Assembly: GCA_965230205.1 (NCBI GenBank)
Contig: OZ245996.1
Location: 3,658,001-3,722,000 of the forward strand
Origin: CANLBN01 sp965230205
GTDB taxonomy: Bacteria > Pseudomonadota > Gammaproteobacteria > Pseudomonadales > Cellvibrionaceae
Length of the DNA stretch: 64,000 nucleotides
Direction of reading: 5' to 3'
The notes beneath the pieces were generated by a model. That model worked only from the letters and a program-made list of their open reading frames with translations. It ran no database searches and was not told where the DNA came from. Shown one piece after another: positions 53,885 to 63,474 of the stretch (the stretch's first letter is position 1; each line of letters begins with the position of its first letter). The translations under genes were made by a program, and so were the position numbers.

Positions 53885-53961
53885 TGGGGTGACTGATGGG
53901 GTTCGAACCCACGACCACCGGAATCACAATCCGGGGCTCTACCAGCTGAGCTACAGTCACC
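53885..53961 (-). tRNA. tRNA-His (anticodon GTG)
   Basis: On the minus strand the cloverleaf starts with the extra G-1 (GGTGACTG), has anticodon loop ATTGTGATT, and ends CAGTCACCCCA with encoded CCA and C73 opposite G-1, as histidine tRNAs require. It is last of the Pro-Arg-His unit. Confidence 0.97.
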
Positions 53962-54079
53962 ATAGAAGGCACTGAATTTATAACCCACTTTGATGATACC
54001 AAGTAATGGTTACTAATCAGTAACAGGGATTTATGCCAAATATCACTTATAACTGCTTATTCAAAGCTAAGTATGAATA

Positions 54080-54156
<77 letters not shown>

Positions 54157-54187
54157 ATGAGAGAATCTCAGGCTATTGATACAAAAT

Positions 54188-54264
<77 letters not shown>

Positions 54265-54316
54265 ACATATCATTCTGTAATCAATATTCTTACAGCCCCT
54301 GTTTCAGGAGGTGCGC

Positions 54317-54345
54317 ATCATACCCATGGAGTTTTAGACAGTCAA
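54317..54345 (-). promoter_or_regulatory. Sigma-70 promoter of the tRNA Pro-Arg-His unit
   Basis: TTGACT (54345-54340), a 17-bp spacer, and TATGAT (54322-54317) face the tRNA-Pro gene. The discriminator GCGCACCTC is the same as in the tRNA-Val/Asp promoter. Confidence 0.8.
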
Positions 54346-54507
54346 CGATAATTTAAAAACTCTTTGAAACTAAAGCAAAATTTATTGGAATATGCCTAAT
54401 TCATGGGGCAAATAAGCTCGTAAATTCTATCATTTAATTTGCCACTTGAGTTGCGGCTATGGGAAAATACGCGCCTTCACAATCAACGATTCTCAGGAAA
54501 TTAATAC

Positions 54508-55353
54508 ATGAGCGCATTAGTCCTCGATGGTAAATCTTTGGCCAAACAGACAGAAGCTGAACTGAGTGAAAGAATAGTCAATTTAAAGAATCGCAGCAAT
54601 GGCCGTACGCCCATTCTAGCGACGATTCTTGTCGGCAATGACCCCTCTTCAGCAACCTATGTCAATATGAAAGGTAATGCCTGCGCTCGTATTGGTATGG
54701 ATTCTATCAAAGTCGAGCTGCCAGAAAATACGACTACTGAGCAATTACTAGAAAAAATCCACGAGCTAAATGCCAATAAAGACGTTCACGGTATTCTTCT
54801 ACAACACCCTGTCCCGCCACAAATCGATGAAAGAGCCTGTTTTGACGCAATTGACCTTACCAAAGACGTAGATGGTGTCACCTGCCTTGGGTTTGGGCGC
54901 ATGAGCATGGGCGAAGACGCCTATGGATGTGCAACCCCTAAAGGTATTATGAGACTGTTAGAGGCCTATGATATCCCTCTCTCTGGCAAACATGCAGTGG
55001 TAGTGGGTCGTAGCCCTATTTTAGGGAAACCGATGTCAATGATGCTGCTTGGCGCTAATGCTACGGTTACGATTTGCCATTCCAGAACAGAAAACCTATC
55101 TGAGCATATTAAACAAGCTGACATCATTGTTGGTGCAGTAGGCAAACCTGAATTTATCAAAGCCGAATGGATTAAAGATGGTGCGGTTGTTATCGATGCT
55201 GGCTATCACACTGGTGGTGTTGGCGATATTGAATTAGCTCCTTTAGTGGATCGGGTCGCTGCCTACACTCCTGTCCCTGGCGGGGTTGGCCCAATGACAA
55301 TCAATACACTGATCTATCAGTCCGTAGACTCAGGTGAGAAGAAAATCGCTTAA
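54508..55353 (+). CDS. folD: Methylenetetrahydrofolate dehydrogenase / cyclohydrolase
   Basis: 281 residues of the bifunctional FolD, making 10-formyl-THF from methylene-THF with NADP. Signatures are SATYVNMKGNACARIG, containing the catalytic YxxxK, VHGILLQHPVP, KDVDGVTCLGFG, and VVVGRSPILGKPMSMMLL plus PVPGGVGPMT. It stands beside the tRNA cluster, as I recall for Pseudomonas. The rsuA gene is 23 bp downstream. Confidence 0.96.
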   Translation: MSALVLDGKSLAKQTEAELSERIVNLKNRSNGRTPILATILVGNDPSSATYVNMKGNACARIGMDSIKVELPENTTTEQLLEKIHELNANKDVHGILLQHPVPPQIDERACFDAIDLTKDVDGVTCLGFGRMSMGEDAYGCATPKGIMRLLEAYDIPLSGKHAVVVGRSPILGKPMSMMLLGANATVTICHSRTENLSEHIKQADIIVGAVGKPEFIKAEWIKDGAVVIDAGYHTGGVGDIELAPLVDRVAAYTPVPGGVGPMTINTLIYQSVDSGEKKIA

Positions 55354-55376
55354 CGACTGACGTTTACTGCCTCAAT

Positions 55377-56075
55377 ATGCGCCTTGATAAATTTATTGCC
55401 ACAACAACTGATTTTTCAAGGTCCGAGGTAAAACGTTGGCTAAAACAAAATGAAGTCACTGTGAATGGCGTAGTAACGAATAACCCCGCTCAACACATTG
55501 ATACTCATAAAGACAAAATATACTTGTTTGGCGAAGCCTTAGAAGAGCCGAAGCCTCGTTACTTTATGCTACACAAACCCAAAGGCATGGTGTGTGCCAA
55601 CAGCGATAGTGAACACCCCACCGTTATCGATTTACTCAGCGAACACAAAAAAGACACATTACAAATTGCTGGCCGCCTTGATAAAGATACGACGGGGCTT
55701 GTACTGATTACTGATGATGGACAATGGAATCATCGTATTACGTCACCCAATAGCCACTGCTTTAAACGCTACTGTGTTAGCCTTGAGAGACCACTTTCCA
55801 CAGAGCTAGTTGAAACATTTCAGCAAGGGATTCTGCTTAAAGGGGAAAACAAAGCGACCCTCCCTGCTGAACTCATTATTATCGATGATTATCATGCTGA
55901 ACTTGCGATACAAGAAGGGAAATACCATCAAGTAAAACGCATGTTTGCTGCTATAGGTAATCATGTCACCGCATTACACCGCAGCAGTATTGGAGATATC
56001 ATATTGGATAGTACACTTCAGCAAGGCCAATATAGGTCATTAAAGGCAAAGGAAGTAAACTATTTTGCAAATTGA
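55377..56075 (+). CDS. rsuA: RsuA-type 16S rRNA pseudouridine synthase
   Basis: 232 residues. An S4 RNA-binding domain (MRLDKFIATTTDFSRSEVKRWLKQNEVTVNG) precedes the synthase core with GRLDKDTTGLVLIT (catalytic Asp at about residue 103) and YHQVKRMFAAIGNHV. RsuA makes pseudouridine 516 in 16S rRNA; RluB/E/F are related alternatives. Its end overlaps the next gene by 11 bases. Confidence 0.88.
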   Translation: MRLDKFIATTTDFSRSEVKRWLKQNEVTVNGVVTNNPAQHIDTHKDKIYLFGEALEEPKPRYFMLHKPKGMVCANSDSEHPTVIDLLSEHKKDTLQIAGRLDKDTTGLVLITDDGQWNHRITSPNSHCFKRYCVSLERPLSTELVETFQQGILLKGENKATLPAELIIIDDYHAELAIQEGKYHQVKRMFAAIGNHVTALHRSSIGDIILDSTLQQGQYRSLKAKEVNYFAN

Positions 56076-57114
56076 CGCAGCATTTCAACAGATTTTACCC
56101 AAACTACAGCTCATTACACACCCAACGTTGTGGTATGCAGATGAAAATGCTTTATCCATTTTAGAGCAAGTACCAGCCAACCCATTACTAACTCTGGTAA
56201 CGAATCGCTATGATATTTACCAGCAAGCCCTAACAAAAAAAATAACAGCTATATTTACTGACTTCGATATTAATGATTATCCTCAAGAATCGTTTGATCA
56301 AATTATTTACCGTGTACCAAAAGAAAAAGCTCTAGCGCATTTTTTAATAAACCAAGCAGCCCAACTATTAACCACCGATGGAACACTCACTCTAAGTGGC
56401 TACAAACAAGAGGGTATTAAGTCTTATGCTGAGAAATTAAAAAAAGAACTCAATGCATCAGGGTCACTTAAAAAGTCAGGAAATGCTTATAAAGGTACAT
56501 TTTCAAATATTAACAAAAAATATCAACTTGATGATCAGCAATATTCAAAACTCCGAAAAATCATTCCTAAAAATAACACGAATAAGGAGTTCTACAGTAA
56601 GCCAGGGACGTTTGGTTGGGACAAAATTGATAAGGGAACTCAACTACTATTAGAAACTTTTGGTTCTATTTATAAGAATATACAACCAAAACCCAACAAT
56701 GTACTTGATTTAGGTTGTGGCTATGGCTGGATATTTTTAAATCTAGATAAGTACAATTTTTCTAACATTACTGCAACGGACAATAATGCAGCTGCCCTAC
56801 TAAGCGCTAAAGCCAATAGCCAGTTAATCAACACCCCTACAACAATTGCTGCAGGCGACTGTGCCAACACTATCAACTCTACATTTGATTTGATTTTATG
56901 CAACCCTCCTTTTCATCAAGGTTTTGCTCATAGTAAAGAACTCACAGATAAATTTATTACGACATGCTATCAAAAACTTAAAAAAAATGGGCTTGCTTTA
57001 CTGGTCACTAATGAATTTGTTACTTTTGATAAAAAGGCTGAAGCGCTTTTCAGCAAACAAGAAGCATTAAAAAAAGACCAAGGCTTTAAGGTGACCTTGC
57101 TAATAAAGTCTTAA
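56065..57114 (+). CDS. rsmC: RsmC-like 16S rRNA guanine methyltransferase
   Basis: 349 residues from TTG 56065. The N-terminal half is a degenerate methyltransferase-like domain and the C-terminal half carries the active fold: VLDLGCGYGWIFLNL (SAM motif I, about residue 212) and CNPPFHQG (NPPF catalytic motif, about residue 277). This is the RsmC/RlmG pattern; RsmC modifies G1207 of 16S rRNA. Translational coupling to rsuA supports a ribosome modification role. Distinguishing RsmC from RlmG would need alignment. Confidence 0.82.
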   Translation: MQIDAAFQQILPKLQLITHPTLWYADENALSILEQVPANPLLTLVTNRYDIYQQALTKKITAIFTDFDINDYPQESFDQIIYRVPKEKALAHFLINQAAQLLTTDGTLTLSGYKQEGIKSYAEKLKKELNASGSLKKSGNAYKGTFSNINKKYQLDDQQYSKLRKIIPKNNTNKEFYSKPGTFGWDKIDKGTQLLLETFGSIYKNIQPKPNNVLDLGCGYGWIFLNLDKYNFSNITATDNNAAALLSAKANSQLINTPTTIAAGDCANTINSTFDLILCNPPFHQGFAHSKELTDKFITTCYQKLKKNGLALLVTNEFVTFDKKAEALFSKQEALKKDQGFKVTLLIKS

Positions 57115-57151
57115 TGAAATAAGTGTTTAGCAAGAAAATTGATTACAGCAT

Positions 57152-59596
57152 TTAAAAAATTTCATCTTGGTCATCAATATCTGCAGCGGCTTTCTTGAGT
57201 ATAGTTACACTCTCTTCATCAATCCTTAAATCTTCGCGCTTGCTAGTACTCCAATTATTATCCGTTAAAGTAAAGTGTTCGACCATGCCATGAAGTTTCA
57301 CACTCATCTTACTCATATCGATACCAATTTGAACCGTCACATTACTAGCCATTTGCGAATTATGAAAACACTCATCCAAGCCATCAAAATCATTTGCCAC
57401 CTGATCAAAATTGTCTTTTTGTTCAACTACTGATGTTGAAATACCTGCGACACGTTGGTTAATCTGATCCATAGCGCTATAAATCAATGCTAGTTTATCT
57501 TTTGCTTCCTGAACTTGCACACTGCACTCTTCAGTTGAAGACTTGCCTAATGCCATCGTACTAACGACGTTTTCTGTTCGTGATTGAATTGCTTCAACCA
57601 TTGAAGAAACTTCCAATGTCGATTCTCTTGTTCGTGACGCCAATGCTCTTACTTCATCAGCAACCACTGCAAAACCTCGACCTGCCTCGCCCGCTCTAGC
57701 CGCCTCAATTGCTGCATTTAATGCGAGCAAATTAGTCTGTTCAGCAATATCATTAATCACATCAATCACGCTAGCAATATTATCGCTTTCCGCTTTTAAC
57801 GAGTCGATAGAAACAGAAGCGTCCTCAATTATATTTCCTAAGTCAGTAATTTGGTTATACGTTGCATCAAAAACTCTTACGCCTTCTTGAACGGCTTCCT
57901 CTCCCTTACGGCTTTCACTGGATATTAATTCAGACTCATTCTGAACCTGATCAGTAGACTGACGAGCTTCATATAAACGGTTACGTACTGTTGCGATTTG
58001 TTTATTTTGCTCATTTGCTGCTTTAGTAATAGCTGCATTGCCTTCTGAAAGTTCTTCTGCCATAGGCACTAAACGCATAGCCGATTTAATTAAATCAGAA
58101 AATGTTTGATCTAAATGATCAATAAATTTATTTAACCATTGTGAAAGTTCTCCAAGTTCGCAGCTCTTATCAGCTTCGACTCTTTTTGTTAAATCACCTT
58201 CGCCATTTGCAAGATCATGAACAGCATCAATAATCTTATTAACTGGATTGATAATGGTTAATCCTAATAACCAGGCAAATGCAGGCCCGAAAATGAGCGC
58301 AGCGATAACAATAAAAGTAATCACCCCATTAACTTTTTCACGCAATTCAGCAACTGGAGAAAATGCTTCTTTTTCATCAATTTCACTCATAATGGCCCAT
58401 TGCAAGCCCCCAATATTTAAGGACTTATAAGCAGAAAGTACTCTCACATTTCGATAATCAGGGAAAATAGCAAACCCTTTTTCGCCAGATAGGGCGGCTT
58501 CTGTACCTTGAGTTTTAACTGGCTGCAACCCTATGGATGTTTCCTTAACATCCATTGCCGTAATTGTTTCAGCATCTAAATTGATATCCTTCATTAACTG
58601 TAAGTAGCTACTTTTATCTTCTAACAAAAAACGCCCATTACTGCGCATAGTAAAATCTGAGCCTACGAGATAGGTTTCGCCAGATAAACCCAAACCAGTC
58701 TCTTCCCATTTTTGATTGTGAGTCATAATGGCATTAATTTTATCTACCGGCATTTGCAAAATTAAAATACCGATTTTTCCCCCTTTATTATCGTGAATAG
58801 GGGTTGCTATAAATGATGCTGGCGCGTTATAAGAAGGAAGATAAGGCGCAAAATCGGTTAGCGCCGTAAAATTTTTATCTGCCGACTTGTTTGCAGCAGC
58901 AAATGCCTGGCCAATGCCACTGTTAGCATAAGGCCCATCAATTAAGGATGTTGTGTAATCTAACTCTTTAAAGACGGAATAAACAATATCCCCTGTATTA
59001 TGATCTACTAGAAACAAATCATAGTAACCAAAGCGCTCAATAAAATTACGGAATACACCATGGTATTTAAGATGGCTATTTGTATAAGAACTGGTGACAG
59101 AAGGCTGATCCATAAGGTGCTTGTTCCCTAAGGGATCTGGATTGTTACTAATAAAATCATACTGTAGAGCAATGGACTGCTTATCTAGTGGTTGCAGTAA
59201 TTCATCTATGCCTGCTGCGTGGTTATTGTTTAAGTTTTTAAATTGGGCACCAAACTTCTGTTCATAATACTGTTGTAAATCGGATTTTTGTGCTTTTATA
59301 TCTTCATCACTTCGACCAACTGAATGCTCAGAAAAACCCTGAGTGAAGCTGGCCATTGCCTCAACGACCATTAAGTTTTCTGACAAACTTACCGCTTGCT
59401 TCTCTATATTATCCATATAATTAGTTATTTCTATCGCTGTAATATCACGAATAGCAACCAAAGACTGCTTAGCGTCTTCTTCCAGAGAGGCTTTACCAGC
59501 AGTAATTGCCACCTCCCCTAAAAAATAACAGCCGATCAAAACAGGCAAAGCAGCCAAACAGCCTCCACCCAAAAGCATTTTGGTTTTGATTTTCAT
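57152..59596 (-). CDS. Methyl-accepting chemotaxis protein
   Basis: 814 residues. An N-terminal membrane segment (about 7-30), a large periplasmic region (about 30-420, probably a dCache-type sensor: FGYYDLFLVDHNTGDIVYSV and ETYLVGSDFTMRSNGRFLL), a second segment (about 420-445, VNGVITFIVIAALIFGPAFAW), a HAMP domain (INPVNKIIDAVHDLANGEGDLTKR) and the signalling hairpin with DIAEQTNLLALNAAIEAARAGEAG. There is no C-terminal CheR-binding pentapeptide. The ligand is unknown. Confidence 0.95.
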   Translation of the reverse strand: MKIKTKMLLGGGCLAALPVLIGCYFLGEVAITAGKASLEEDAKQSLVAIRDITAIEITNYMDNIEKQAVSLSENLMVVEAMASFTQGFSEHSVGRSDEDIKAQKSDLQQYYEQKFGAQFKNLNNNHAAGIDELLQPLDKQSIALQYDFISNNPDPLGNKHLMDQPSVTSSYTNSHLKYHGVFRNFIERFGYYDLFLVDHNTGDIVYSVFKELDYTTSLIDGPYANSGIGQAFAAANKSADKNFTALTDFAPYLPSYNAPASFIATPIHDNKGGKIGILILQMPVDKINAIMTHNQKWEETGLGLSGETYLVGSDFTMRSNGRFLLEDKSSYLQLMKDINLDAETITAMDVKETSIGLQPVKTQGTEAALSGEKGFAIFPDYRNVRVLSAYKSLNIGGLQWAIMSEIDEKEAFSPVAELREKVNGVITFIVIAALIFGPAFAWLLGLTIINPVNKIIDAVHDLANGEGDLTKRVEADKSCELGELSQWLNKFIDHLDQTFSDLIKSAMRLVPMAEELSEGNAAITKAANEQNKQIATVRNRLYEARQSTDQVQNESELISSESRKGEEAVQEGVRVFDATYNQITDLGNIIEDASVSIDSLKAESDNIASVIDVINDIAEQTNLLALNAAIEAARAGEAGRGFAVVADEVRALASRTRESTLEVSSMVEAIQSRTENVVSTMALGKSSTEECSVQVQEAKDKLALIYSAMDQINQRVAGISTSVVEQKDNFDQVANDFDGLDECFHNSQMASNVTVQIGIDMSKMSVKLHGMVEHFTLTDNNWSTSKREDLRIDEESVTILKKAAADIDDQDEIF

Positions 59597-59945
59597 GCTT
59601 CTCTCAAATAATTAAATGGAAATTTATGCGACATATTTAATTAATTATAGGAAGCAATGTTCGAAAATCCAGATTGACCTGGCCAATAAAGAAATCAAAC
59701 AATAACCCTTAAGTTTGCAGTGTTATTATCAAAAATGATTAACTTTGATTCCATAGCTGCTATTTCCACCATTAACAACATATGACAATAACACTGGTAG
59801 TTTTGAAAGGTTACTGCTGATACTCGGCATATGTCATTTTGATGAGGACAAGATAGTGGCTGTTGGCATTTTGACGGCATTAAAGTAAATTGCAGATAAG
59901 TCAATGTATTGGCAGTTGCCAAAACAGTAAAAATCGTGGGGAATA
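59597..59945. other. Intergenic region between chemoreceptor and LON-domain gene
   Basis: 349 bp. A 75-residue frame (59695-59922, minus) with poor composition and no ribosome site is judged spurious. It should carry the chemoreceptor promoter. A MITE-end-like sequence lies just beyond its right edge at the end of the next gene. Confidence 0.4.
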
Positions 59946-60590
59946 CTAGGGCCTGTTGTTAGTATTGAGTAACTCCAATAGGTAATTTAAGCGTTCCGTC
60001 GCTGATGTCATTTCTAAAATACTCTGCTGTATATCAGCTTCAAGCTGAAATAATGCGAATATTTCAAAGCTAAATGCTGTAGCTTCTTTTTTAGCCCATT
60101 GCTCAGAAGCCAATAACTTCTGGACATCGGGAACATTTGAGGTCATTACAATTAAACGATTTAGTACTTTTTGCTTGAGAGTTTCTAAGTCAGGGAAATG
60201 AATACTGGTTTCCGTATCGAGGTACGGCTCACAATGGCATATGGAGAATGGCAATGTTTGCTTTTCAGTAATCTTAATAAAGCGTGACTCCATATGCACT
60301 TGTAAATACATCCTGCCATCATCAAGCGTTTTTAGTAGCTCACACCGACCTGCCGAAAAAATAGGGAAAGGTTTATAAGTCGTTTGATTAGAGCTTAAAG
60401 CCTCCTCTAATGACTGACCTGCTTTGCCCTGGCTCACAACTTTTTGCGTATGAGCAATACCGAGAAGCTGGTTATTCTCAAGGCAATGCTTAACCATTGA
60501 ACGATAGCGAGGCTCAAACACGTGGAGAGGGAATGTGGTTCCGGGAAAAGACACACAATCAGGTATAGGAAATAGCGCAATATCAGTCAT
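59946..60590 (-). CDS. LON substrate-binding domain protein
   Basis: 214 residues containing only the Lon N-terminal (PUA-like) domain: ALFPIPDCVSFPGTTFPLHVFEPRYRSMVKHCL, with YLQVHMESRFIKI and LERFLNYLLELL-like helical C-terminus. No protease or AAA domain follows. These stand-alone proteins are common in Pseudomonas relatives; function unknown. The last codons coincide with a sequence like one end of the MITE at 25.5 kb. Confidence 0.88.
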   Translation of the reverse strand: MTDIALFPIPDCVSFPGTTFPLHVFEPRYRSMVKHCLENNQLLGIAHTQKVVSQGKAGQSLEEALSSNQTTYKPFPIFSAGRCELLKTLDDGRMYLQVHMESRFIKITEKQTLPFSICHCEPYLDTETSIHFPDLETLKQKVLNRLIVMTSNVPDVQKLLASEQWAKKEATAFSFEIFALFQLEADIQQSILEMTSATERLNYLLELLNTNNRP

Positions 60591-60807
60591 GATCTCTACT
60601 TACAGCAACCAAAAACATTAATAGACTATATTTTAGTTATTCATCACAATCAACCAATCTTGGCTTGGTTTACTCTATTTCTATTATTTAAGATAACTTC
60701 AAGCAAGAATACTTCCACTATAAAATTATTTTAACCAGTTTATGAACTAGTCTTTAGTACTTATGTCCTAACTATGCACTTCCAATGATCATAATGGTGA
60801 ATTATTT

Positions 60808-61200
60808 ATGTATGTTGCTAAGTTAATAACAAGCCTTGCACTCATTAGCGCCACCTCTATCGCCTTTGCCTCTGGAGGCGGTGGTAGTAGTTACGACAGT
60901 TACTCTACTCCATCAAAACCTGTTGATACTAAATACGAATACGGTAAATCGGTGTATCAGGGTCGCGCTAACAATGTTCCAAAAATTAAATACTGTGTAG
61001 ATAATGGCACAGAAAAAGTTAAATTGAAAAGAAGCTCGCTAAGACCTTTTAAAGGGGGCACTGTAAGTGACTTAACAGCCAAGCTTTATGATTGCGATAA
61101 TATTAATACGCTGATAGGGGAAAAAATCAGTAACCGTGATTTTTCTTACGTTATTTATTACTTAAATAAACGCTACCGGTTGAATTTAAGAAATGGCTAA
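60808..61200 (+). CDS. Small secreted protein, hypothetical
   Basis: 130 residues with a clear signal peptide (MYVAKLITSLALISATSIAFA-SGGG) and a glycine/serine/tyrosine-rich start of the mature part. Two cysteines (CVDNGTEK and YDCDNINT) could form a disulfide. No family recognised. It is monocistronic and ends in a symmetric hairpin terminator shared with the convergent glycosyltransferase gene. Confidence 0.7.
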   Translation: MYVAKLITSLALISATSIAFASGGGGSSYDSYSTPSKPVDTKYEYGKSVYQGRANNVPKIKYCVDNGTEKVKLKRSSLRPFKGGTVSDLTAKLYDCDNINTLIGEKISNRDFSYVIYYLNKRYRLNLRNG

Positions 61201-61211
61201 AATTAACAATT

Positions 61212-61242
61212 AAAAATAATGGCTATTAGCCATTATTTTTTT
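61212..61242. terminator. Bidirectional rho-independent terminator
   Basis: AAAAATAATGGCT and AGCCATTATTTTT form a 13-bp stem around ATT, followed by a T run on the plus strand and the mirror on the minus strand. It overlaps the 3' end of the convergent gene. Confidence 0.85.
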
Positions 61243-62546
61243 AGCCATACCTTGATACCCTTTCTTTTATCAATTAATAACCCTAGTAAGATCAAACCGA
61301 ACTCTATTAGTATAAATATATACTCCTGTTGATAGAGATTCTGCTCACTACTACCTGTATTAATACCACTAGCATAGCTTATCAATAGACTTAAAGACGC
61401 TACCCATGCCCAACAACTAGGGTAAATCACTGCAAATGGTAATAACCAAATCATATACCAAGGGTTTAAAACAGGAATACAAAGAAAAAACAGCCCAAAT
61501 AAGTAATCGCCCCTAATATTAATAGGTTTTTCGAATAAGCTTTTTCGAAAAAAGACAATAAGCCAGACAATAGAAAATACTGAGAGCAGCAAAATTTTAA
61601 CGGTAGTGAAGCTAAGATAGGGTTTCAATAAAAGATAGATAGGTGCATTAAACAGCCAATCATTAGCCATAGTAACCAAACCACCTGGTAACCAGGCAGC
61701 CAACACACCAAAAGGAAGCGCTACTACTATTGCAACTATTGCAAAAGTCAGCCAACGCTTCCAATACCAACCTAATAGTAAAGGTGTAATAATAATTGCG
61801 AATACTTTAGAAGCAACAGCTAAAGCTAATGCAACAGCTGCCCAATAATACTTCTTCTTTTGTGCCACCAGTAATGCCGCCATCATAAACATCACGCCAA
61901 TAACGTCAGGGTGTGCTGTTATAGCAAATTCTTTAATGATTAATGGACACCATGCATACAATATAATGTGGTGACTTTTTTTAGAGGAAATATTTATTAG
62001 CTGTATTAATAATAAAATAATGACAATATCAACCAAAATTAATAACAACGTAATTGGCCATAACTCGCCTGGTGCAATAATATATGCCAAAGCGAACAAC
62101 CACTGTAGTACAGGCCCATATATTGTAGGAACATCGGGGTAATTAATATTACTTAATATATCATCAAAGGTTTCATTAATATTATCACTATTAAAAAAGT
62201 CACTCGGAGGTATTCCATAGGGGCTGCCGTGCTCCACTAGCATGTAACCATCCCAAAGATAGCGATAAAAATCATCTTCTAGAATTGGAAAAGCGATAAA
62301 ACCAAGTAAGCGAAAAGCAATGGCAAAGCCAATTATTAAGTAAAGTGATGGTTTAATGTCATTATATTCACAGTAAAACCAACTAAGAATGCTGAATAAG
62401 CCACAGAGACCGCATACTAACCATAAATCCCATAAGGTAGCTGTAGCGTAGGCCGTAGACTGACTAGCTAAATAGCTATACAAGAGAAAAGATAAGCTGC
62501 CAAAGAATATCAAGGGCAACTGAGGTTTATATGAGGCGGCTTTCAT
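61233..62546 (-). CDS. Integral membrane glycosyltransferase (GT-C / mannosyltransferase-like)
   Basis: 437 residues, about ten to twelve hydrophobic segments. The first loop contains EDDFYRYLWDGYML (the acidic DD of GT-C glycosyltransferases) and the NYPDVPTIYGPVLQ motif seen in alpha-mannosyltransferase and MptA/B-like proteins, using polyprenyl-phosphate sugars. It is divergent from a GT2 glycosyltransferase by about 140 bp. A role in surface glycan or lipid glycosylation is inferred. Confidence 0.75.
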   Translation of the reverse strand: MKAASYKPQLPLIFFGSLSFLLYSYLASQSTAYATATLWDLWLVCGLCGLFSILSWFYCEYNDIKPSLYLIIGFAIAFRLLGFIAFPILEDDFYRYLWDGYMLVEHGSPYGIPPSDFFNSDNINETFDDILSNINYPDVPTIYGPVLQWLFALAYIIAPGELWPITLLLILVDIVIILLLIQLINISSKKSHHIILYAWCPLIIKEFAITAHPDVIGVMFMMAALLVAQKKKYYWAAVALALAVASKVFAIIITPLLLGWYWKRWLTFAIVAIVVALPFGVLAAWLPGGLVTMANDWLFNAPIYLLLKPYLSFTTVKILLLSVFSIVWLIVFFRKSLFEKPINIRGDYLFGLFFLCIPVLNPWYMIWLLPFAVIYPSCWAWVASLSLLISYASGINTGSSEQNLYQQEYIFILIEFGLILLGLLIDKRKGIKVWLKK

Positions 62547-62687
62547 TATCTAATACTTTTAATACTCTAAAAATCATATCGATTATGCGGTTACTTGATA
62601 TAAAAATATAAGTCTATGATTTATCACAATAGTTTCAATTTTTATTTTTCGATAAAACTAATAAGCCTTAGCCGTGTCTATAGCGCT

Positions 62688-63449
62688 ATGTATAAAGAAA
62701 GATCGATCAGCGTCATCATACCAGCACACAACGAAGCAGGGTCAATCGACCGAGTTGTCAATGATTTGTATTCACTCAAAAATAGCAATGGAGAAACACT
62801 TATTGATGATATAGTCGTTTGCGACAATGCTTCTACAGATCAAACCAACTCTATTGCTAAAGGTGCTGGAGCACGAGTTGTCTATGAAGCAAAGCCGGGT
62901 TATGGCTCTGCTTGCCTAGCGGCTATTGCCTCCCTTAAAACGACTGACATTGTCGTATTTGTTGATGGTGATGCTTCAGTCGATATCAACGAAGTCCCTC
63001 TTTTGTTAGATAGTATTATTAGTGGTGCAGACCTCGTCATTGGAGTGAGAGTCGTCAATCTACAGGAACCTGGCTCATTGTTACCACAACAACGCCTGGG
63101 TAATACTCTTGCTACTCGTTTAATTCGCTTACTCTGGTCAGCGCCAGTAACTGATCTCGGGCCCTTTCGCGCAATTCCTTATACAACTTTATTGCAATTA
63201 TCTATGTGCGACCAGCGCTTTGGCTGGACAGCTGAAATGCAAGTGAAGGCAATTCAGCAAAAGCTCAACATTGTTGAATGTCCAGTATCAACCAAAAGAA
63301 GAGTTGGACACTCAAAAATTAGTGGTACATTTAAAGGCACTATACTTGCGTGCTTTGATATCTTCAGCACTATTTTTAAATTGCGATGGAAACAGACCCA
63401 CTCACTTCACTATAAAAAACTACGTAAAGCTCAAATAGATAACTCTTAA
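62688..63449 (+). CDS. GT2 family glycosyltransferase
   Basis: About 253 residues. The GT-A fold is plain: SVIIPAHNEAGSIDRVV, VVCDNASTDQTNSIA, AKPGYGSACLAAI and FVDGDASVD (metal-binding DxD-like). The sequence resembles DPM1/UDP-glucose-polyprenyl phosphate transferases. ATG 62688 gives the usual short N-terminus; an ATG at 62616 adds 24 residues; neither has a strong Shine-Dalgarno. It is followed 25 bp later by a DUF547 gene. Confidence 0.88.
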   Translation: MYKERSISVIIPAHNEAGSIDRVVNDLYSLKNSNGETLIDDIVVCDNASTDQTNSIAKGAGARVVYEAKPGYGSACLAAIASLKTTDIVVFVDGDASVDINEVPLLLDSIISGADLVIGVRVVNLQEPGSLLPQQRLGNTLATRLIRLLWSAPVTDLGPFRAIPYTTLLQLSMCDQRFGWTAEMQVKAIQQKLNIVECPVSTKRRVGHSKISGTFKGTILACFDIFSTIFKLRWKQTHSLHYKKLRKAQIDNS

Positions 63450-63474
63450 TATTTTAATAGAACTGAGAACACAA

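Noticed and set aside
59695..59922. 75-residue minus-strand open frame
   Set aside because: Composition is not protein-like, there is no ribosome site, and no neighbouring gene needs it.
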